From Candidatus Brocadia sp. (GTDB lineage Bacteria; Planctomycetota; Brocadiia; Brocadiales; Brocadiaceae): a DNA stretch of 36,717 bases. Positions within the stretch are counted from its first letter, which is position 1; the number at the start of each line of letters is the position of its first letter. The stretch covers positions 1 through 36,717 of the forward strand of contig WYAU01000086.1 in assembly GCA_011525665.1 (NCBI GenBank). The letters are read 5' to 3'. This document shows, piece after piece, positions 33,043 to 36,717 of the stretch. The position numbers were made by a program, and so were the translations under genes. The notes under the pieces are model-generated. The model searched no databases, was not told where the DNA came from, and saw nothing but the letters and a program-made list of their open reading frames with translations.

Positions 33043-33594
33043 TTACCCGCCGCTTATCTTCATCCACTCCGGCCATTCAGGCCATTTGGGACGGGCAGTT
33101 TCATGGCAGGTAAAACATGCATTTTTCAGCATTGCGTCAAAGCTCTTGTAGGTATCCACAATATTATGTTTTTTGGATGTCTCTGCAACATCTTTTGCGG
33201 CATCGACAACTGTTCTCAGGTATTTTTCAAAATCCTTTTTTACCGCTTGTACATCCTCCGGGTTCTTGGGATCTTTCCCCGTCTCTTTGAACCACTCTCC
33301 AATTTGTCCACCCTCTGGAAAGAAATTTTTCATTATGGCCTGGCTACTCTCTGCAACCGCGTTAGACTCCTTTATCACTGCTTCATGATCACCATCCATT
33401 ATGGCCTCAAGGATTCTGGATGTATGGGAACTGATTACCCTCATTAGTGACCTGGTAGGTGTGGGCTCTGCCGTATGCTTGGACTCAATATCCTTCGCAG
33501 AAAGTATAGTACATTTCCCCCCATGAGAGATACCTATCGTTGCGATAACAAACATGCAACTTGCAATAATACGCATTAGACCGGTCTTTTTCAT
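33043..33594 (-). CDS. Periplasmic cytochrome c'-like protein
   Basis: 183 residues from the ATG at 33594, which has GGAGACAGGAAA upstream. Signal peptide about 1-25. The mature part is an all-helical bundle (about 50-155), and the single heme site CFTCH is near the C-terminus (C160, C163, H164), the arrangement of cytochromes c' and related c556 proteins. These bind NO or CO at a five-coordinate heme or carry electrons. The tail is Trp-rich (KWPEWPEWMK). Next to the NnrS-like gene on the same strand but separated by a terminator, so it has its own transcript. Confidence 0.85.
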   Translation of the reverse strand: MKKTGLMRIIASCMFVIATIGISHGGKCTILSAKDIESKHTAEPTPTRSLMRVISSHTSRILEAIMDGDHEAVIKESNAVAESSQAIMKNFFPEGGQIGEWFKETGKDPKNPEDVQAVKKDFEKYLRTVVDAAKDVAETSKKHNIVDTYKSFDAMLKNACFTCHETARPKWPEWPEWMKISGG

Positions 33595-33690
33595 TTTCCT
33601 GTCTCCTTTCATAAAAAAGATTTTTATTAAAGTAATATACGATTTACTGCCTTGATGCATAACCGTAAAATACCCGTTAGATGTTTCCAC

Positions 33691-33742
33691 AAAAAAAGCC
33701 TTACTGCAAAAGACATTTTTTAAACATCTTCGGCAGTAAGGC
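33691..33742 (-). terminator. Terminator downstream of the NnrS-like gene
   Basis: Ten-base arms (33698-33707 and 33733-33742, GCCTTACTGC/GCAGTAAGGC) with partial inner pairing. In minus-strand direction seven T follow. Ends the NnrS-like transcript before the cytochrome gene. Confidence 0.75.
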
Positions 33743-33877
33743 TATCTTTAGCTTTTTTAACGGTTTAAACAGCTTGGGCGGTTTAAACGACTTATAAAGA
33801 TCCTTTACTTTGCGTCCCCTGATTGCTCAGGGTTTGCCTTTATCGTAATATGTTTTTTAATAATTCTGGCAGAGTTT

Positions 33878-35626
33878 TTATTTTTTTAAAGAAATTTTAT
33901 CGTTAAGGGCTTTGAGGAATTTGTCAATGTCAACACTGTGCATCTTGGTTGCCATTTCTATACTTGCAACCCGTCCCATCGTGTTCCTCAGAACCGGATT
34001 CGCCATCTGACTAAAGCCAAAGTCGAGAAATACCTGCAAAGTTTCCGGGTATTGATCCACAACATCGAAGACCTTGGTGTCCTTTGTTGCTTCAGTCAAC
34101 TTCGTGGTAGATACTGGCTGTTTGATTTCCTGCGCAGTGTTCATTGTTTTCCATAAATTATAGCCAAAAATGCCCAATGCTGCCAGTTCAAACCAACCGG
34201 ATGTTCCCATAATAGCATAATAAAACAAGGACTTCCCACTGCTCGTACCTACCAATATTTGTGAGAATACCCTGAGAAAGCATCCCGTATTCAAAAGGAT
34301 AAAGGTGACGTTTGATAATTTTAAACTATACATGTCAATTCCTTTAAAAGTCGGAATCATTTTCGATGCATAGCCAATAATCATCATTGTGATGAAGCCC
34401 ACCGTGACGGCGTGATTCAGTGATCCGTGAAATCTTTGTTGTAATTCGGAACCGTGCCCTAAGAATGGGATGATAAGAAGGATAACGGAGGTAACAATGA
34501 GCCAGAGATACGCAGTTCGAATGGTCTTGGCGTAACTCCTGTCCATGACAACATCTTGAAGTTCCTGAGTGGACCTTTCGAAGATGCGAAGACCGTAAAT
34601 GAACGTAAAGAGGGCAAAGGCTATAGGGAATACAATAAATTGCGAAAGGCGAAGCGCAACGACACTGTTATTCGCAAAGATGTGGGTAATAAAATAAATG
34701 GGGACGGATATATTCATCACCCAAAAGGTTACATTGACTGCCTTTTCTCTCACGGGCTTGATGTCAAGGAAGGCAAATACCGTCCTGATATTTATGGCAA
34801 AGATGAACATAAACACAAAACCAAAGAGGTAGAGATGCACAAAAGGACTAAAGACGATCCGGGGAATTTCATGCAGGGCATGCTTATATAAATACACGAT
34901 CATCCCAAAATTTATGAAGGCAGAGATGAGAAACCAGATAATTCCTGCTTTAAAAAATTTGTCAAATATGCCCACCTTTTCCCTGCTGGAAAAGATAGTC
35001 TTTAAGATGATAAAAGCAAAGAGACAAATTGAAATGATCTCCAAAATGGAGGATACAGGAATTAAAAACCTGGCGGCACGGAGTGGTAGGGGCTGCACTA
35101 TAATCCTTAGTAAGAGTCCGGCGATGATGAATCCGTAGCAAATGTTCACCAGGTTCCTGTGCTTGAGCTCTGTATTTTTTACCCGTGGAATAATATAGAG
35201 CGCAAAGCCCATAATACAAAGCCCTACCCATCCAAAGAGCTGTGCATGGCCATGCGCCTGGATGAGTGCATAATAAATTGAATGAAAATTTAACTTAATA
35301 GCAATGTAGCTCAGGAGGATAGCGCCAAACGTCACACCCACGGTAAGGGTTAAAACGATCGCTGCCTTTACAAATACCTCATAAACCTTGTCTTCTTCAA
35401 GCTTCGGAATTTCAATATGCTCCCCACCACCCCTTTCAATTGCCTCATTGAGTTCCTTGACAAGGATATCATAATCCACCTCATGCGCCTTGGCAAAAAA
35501 GGCGATCGGTTCGTTGGGGCCGCGAACCCCACCTGCTATGACAAGGTTATATTTCTTGAATACCGTAAGTGTCTCCGGATGAGACTCAATGAGGTCTTTT
35601 ATTATCGTATTTCTGTTTATCTCCAT
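33878..35626 (-). CDS. NnrS-like polytopic protein with DUF1858 domains at both ends
   Basis: 582 residues. An N-terminal DUF1858-type domain (about 1-65, TIIKDLIESHPETLTVFKKY) is followed by about 12 membrane helices (roughly 80-495). These carry His-rich motifs HGHAQLFGW and HHIFxN-like FITHIFANN typical of the NnrS family, linked to NO stress and denitrification. A second DUF1858-like domain is at the C-terminus (about 518-575, DVVDQYPETLQVFLDF). The N-terminal domain lacks the usual paired cysteine. The fusion and duplication are unusual. Heme or copper binding is plausible from the histidines but not shown. Start at 35626. A TTG at 35644 is also open. Confidence 0.82.
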   Translation of the reverse strand: MEINRNTIIKDLIESHPETLTVFKKYNLVIAGGVRGPNEPIAFFAKAHEVDYDILVKELNEAIERGGGEHIEIPKLEEDKVYEVFVKAAIVLTLTVGVTFGAILLSYIAIKLNFHSIYYALIQAHGHAQLFGWVGLCIMGFALYIIPRVKNTELKHRNLVNICYGFIIAGLLLRIIVQPLPLRAARFLIPVSSILEIISICLFAFIILKTIFSSREKVGIFDKFFKAGIIWFLISAFINFGMIVYLYKHALHEIPRIVFSPFVHLYLFGFVFMFIFAINIRTVFAFLDIKPVREKAVNVTFWVMNISVPIYFITHIFANNSVVALRLSQFIVFPIAFALFTFIYGLRIFERSTQELQDVVMDRSYAKTIRTAYLWLIVTSVILLIIPFLGHGSELQQRFHGSLNHAVTVGFITMMIIGYASKMIPTFKGIDMYSLKLSNVTFILLNTGCFLRVFSQILVGTSSGKSLFYYAIMGTSGWFELAALGIFGYNLWKTMNTAQEIKQPVSTTKLTEATKDTKVFDVVDQYPETLQVFLDFGFSQMANPVLRNTMGRVASIEMATKMHSVDIDKFLKALNDKISLKK

Positions 35627-35710
35627 AACTAGGTATCTTAGCAAACTTTACTGAAAATTTTCAAGAAAATTAAAAATTACTTTTTTTGAATGCCAAGGAG
35701 TCAGCAAGTC

Positions 35711-35725
35711 CTGCCATATTGGCAG
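35711..35725. promoter_or_regulatory. Palindrome upstream of hsp20 (putative activator site)
   Basis: CTGCCA-TAT-TGGCAG, perfect six-base arms with a 3-base centre. It sits about 90 bases upstream of a sigma-54 type promoter, the usual location of an enhancer-binding-protein site. Confidence 0.5.
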
Positions 35726-35815
35726 CGCACATTTCGGGGAGGTAATGATATGAAATTTTTGTAAGTTGTTTTATTCTCGGGGATTATTTGAAATATAATA
35801 AGGCAGACTGTATAT

Positions 35816-35830
35816 CGGCATTTATTTTGC
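35816..35830 (+). promoter_or_regulatory. Sigma-54 type -24/-12 promoter for hsp20
   Basis: CGGCAT-N5-TTGC with exact spacing, matching the TGGCAC-N5-TTGC consensus at all key GG and GC positions. The start would be near 35842, about 50 bases before the hsp20 ATG. Confidence 0.55.
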
Positions 35831-35894
35831 GAAACTACAAAGGCAAATGTATTTTATCCCTTCACATTTTATTTTTTTAAAAGGAGTATAGGGT

Positions 35895-36347
35895 ATGGCA
35901 AAGGATTTGATGAAATGGTCGCAATGGCCAAGTATTTCTTCCATGCAGGAAGAGATGAATCGGATGTTTGACCGGTTTTTCCGGGGAGGAGAGTTATCTG
36001 ACTTTGGCATGGCAGGTACGTGGATACCCCCTGTTGATTTATCGGAAACAGCCGATAAGGTCACGGTGAAAATAGAAATTCCGGGAATAGACCCGAAGGA
36101 TGTGGACATCTCAATCCAAAACGATACACTCATCATAAAGGGTGAAAAGAAGGAAGAAAAAGAGGAAAAGGGGAGAAATTACTACCGGATGGAAAGGCGC
36201 TATGGGAATTTCACGCGTTCCATTGACCTTCCGGCATCCGTGGACACCAATAAGGTAACTGCAGAGTGCAAAAACGGCGTGCTGGAGGTTGTCCTGCAAA
36301 AAAAGGAAGAGGTAAAGCCAAAACAGATTTCGGTAAAAGTAGGTTAA
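35895..36347 (+). CDS. Hsp20/alpha-crystallin small heat shock protein
   Basis: 150 residues. ATP-independent holdase chaperone that binds unfolding proteins as an oligomer. The alpha-crystallin domain (about 42-148) carries VPPVDLSETADKV-like strand pairs (here IPPVDLSETADKVTVKIEIP), the GIDPKDVDISI turn, GEKKEEKEEKGRNYYRMERRYGNF-like linker, and the conserved ending NGVLEVVLQKKEE. The N-terminus MQEEMNRMFDRFF is the typical arm. Strong AAGGAG ribosome site. A sigma-54 type promoter lies upstream. The next in-frame sequence is a recombinase fragment without a start. Confidence 0.95.
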   Translation: MAKDLMKWSQWPSISSMQEEMNRMFDRFFRGGELSDFGMAGTWIPPVDLSETADKVTVKIEIPGIDPKDVDISIQNDTLIIKGEKKEEKEEKGRNYYRMERRYGNFTRSIDLPASVDTNKVTAECKNGVLEVVLQKKEEVKPKQISVKVG

Positions 36348-36717
36348 GGTAGAACAAATATCAGTTTTCCGGAGGGTACCGATGATGAGGAAAATAGATT
36401 GCTTGAAAATTCCCCTCAATGGCGTAGGGGAATAATTGTTTTTGACTTACATACAGGGTTACGTATAGGTGAATTGCTATCACTTCAATGGAGTAGGGTA
36501 AATTTATTCCGTAAGACGATTATAATTCAAGAGTCAAAGAATGGAAAACCGAGAACTATTCCGTTGAATCAAATAGCATACAATATTCTTGCTGAAAAGT
36601 CGAAACTAAGGAATATCAAGCATGACCTTGTGTTTACCAGCAGCGTTGGTACTAAGATTGACAGCGATAATCTCAGAAGGGCCCGTTTGAGAAGGTCTTA
36701 CAGAAGGCTGATATCCA
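36348..36717 (+). pseudogene. Truncated tyrosine recombinase (phage integrase family) fragment
   Basis: Immediately after the hsp20 stop, the same frame reads on without a start codon: DDEENRLLENSPQW, then FDLHTGLRIGELLSLQW, which carries the first catalytic Arg of the tyrosine recombinase family, and KNGKPRTIPLN, the family's second block. Near 36680-36686 the frame breaks: the following FEKVLQKADI, typical of the next helix, continues in another frame. The N-terminal arm-binding and core domains are missing. It runs off the window edge, so the rest, including the second catalytic block, cannot be seen. Confidence 0.8.

Noticed and set aside
1-36717. CRISPR arrays, insertion sequences, tRNA and rRNA genes
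   Set aside because: I looked for direct repeats, transposases and tRNA cloverleafs and found none apart from the tmRNA. An element with complete ends could still lie beyond the window edges.

Overview
The window looks like chromosomal DNA of an anammox-type planctomycete (Brocadiales, most like Candidatus Kuenenia or a close relative). This is an inference. It rests on moderate-to-low GC with AT-rich spacers, a c-heme sensor and a c'-like cytochrome, an NnrS-like NO-associated membrane protein, a NarK nitrate/nitrite transporter, and a Hanks-type kinase with an extracytoplasmic domain. No single marker here proves the taxon.

Layout. 1-2900: a minus-strand operon (coiled-coil lipoprotein, small membrane protein, DegP/HtrA protease) and a small unknown gene. 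3323-3678: tmRNA (ssrA), followed by a strong hairpin and a gene-poor stretch with possible gene relics. 4515-9178: rlmN, a dispersed repeat, tldD-tldE overlapping by ATGA, and a one-cluster ferredoxin. 9246-9383: rpmH (ribosomal protein L34) on the minus strand, only 45 codons, divergent from an HU gene with a good promoter facing each way. 9755-14745: HU, RseC-like protein, membrane-bound Ser/Thr kinase, secreted Ig/discoidin-like protein and an outer-membrane barrel protein. 14758-21839: a long minus-strand run with an RpoD-like sigma factor, THEP1 NTPase, exported DJ-1 protein, MTH1187 protein, IspD, dGTPase, HIT protein, FmdB zinc ribbon and a LysM/LytM lipoprotein.

22335-25816 is the most striking block. 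It is an evenly spaced four-gene operon: a stand-alone receiver domain, a membrane Cache sensor carrying a CxxCH heme site but no kinase, a small PAS protein, and NarK. A TDT/SLAC1-type anion channel follows at 26284. I read this as a split redox or nitrogen-oxide sensory module attached to nitrate/nitrite transport, with the histidine kinase encoded elsewhere or absent.

27677-35626: an unrecognised protein with an SCEGHW motif, a nucleoside-phosphorylase-like protein, an Mrr N-domain remnant, a secreted unknown, a D-2-hydroxyacid dehydrogenase, a GNAT acetyltransferase, a cytochrome c'-like protein and an NnrS-like protein flanked by DUF1858 domains. 35895-36347: hsp20, preceded by a sigma-54 type -24/-12 promoter and an upstream palindrome. 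A start-less, frameshifted tyrosine-recombinase fragment follows hsp20 directly and runs off the window edge.

Most genes are housekeeping. The accessory interest lies in the heme-sensor/NarK operon, the NO-related pair, the sigma-54 hsp20 promoter and the decayed gene fragments.
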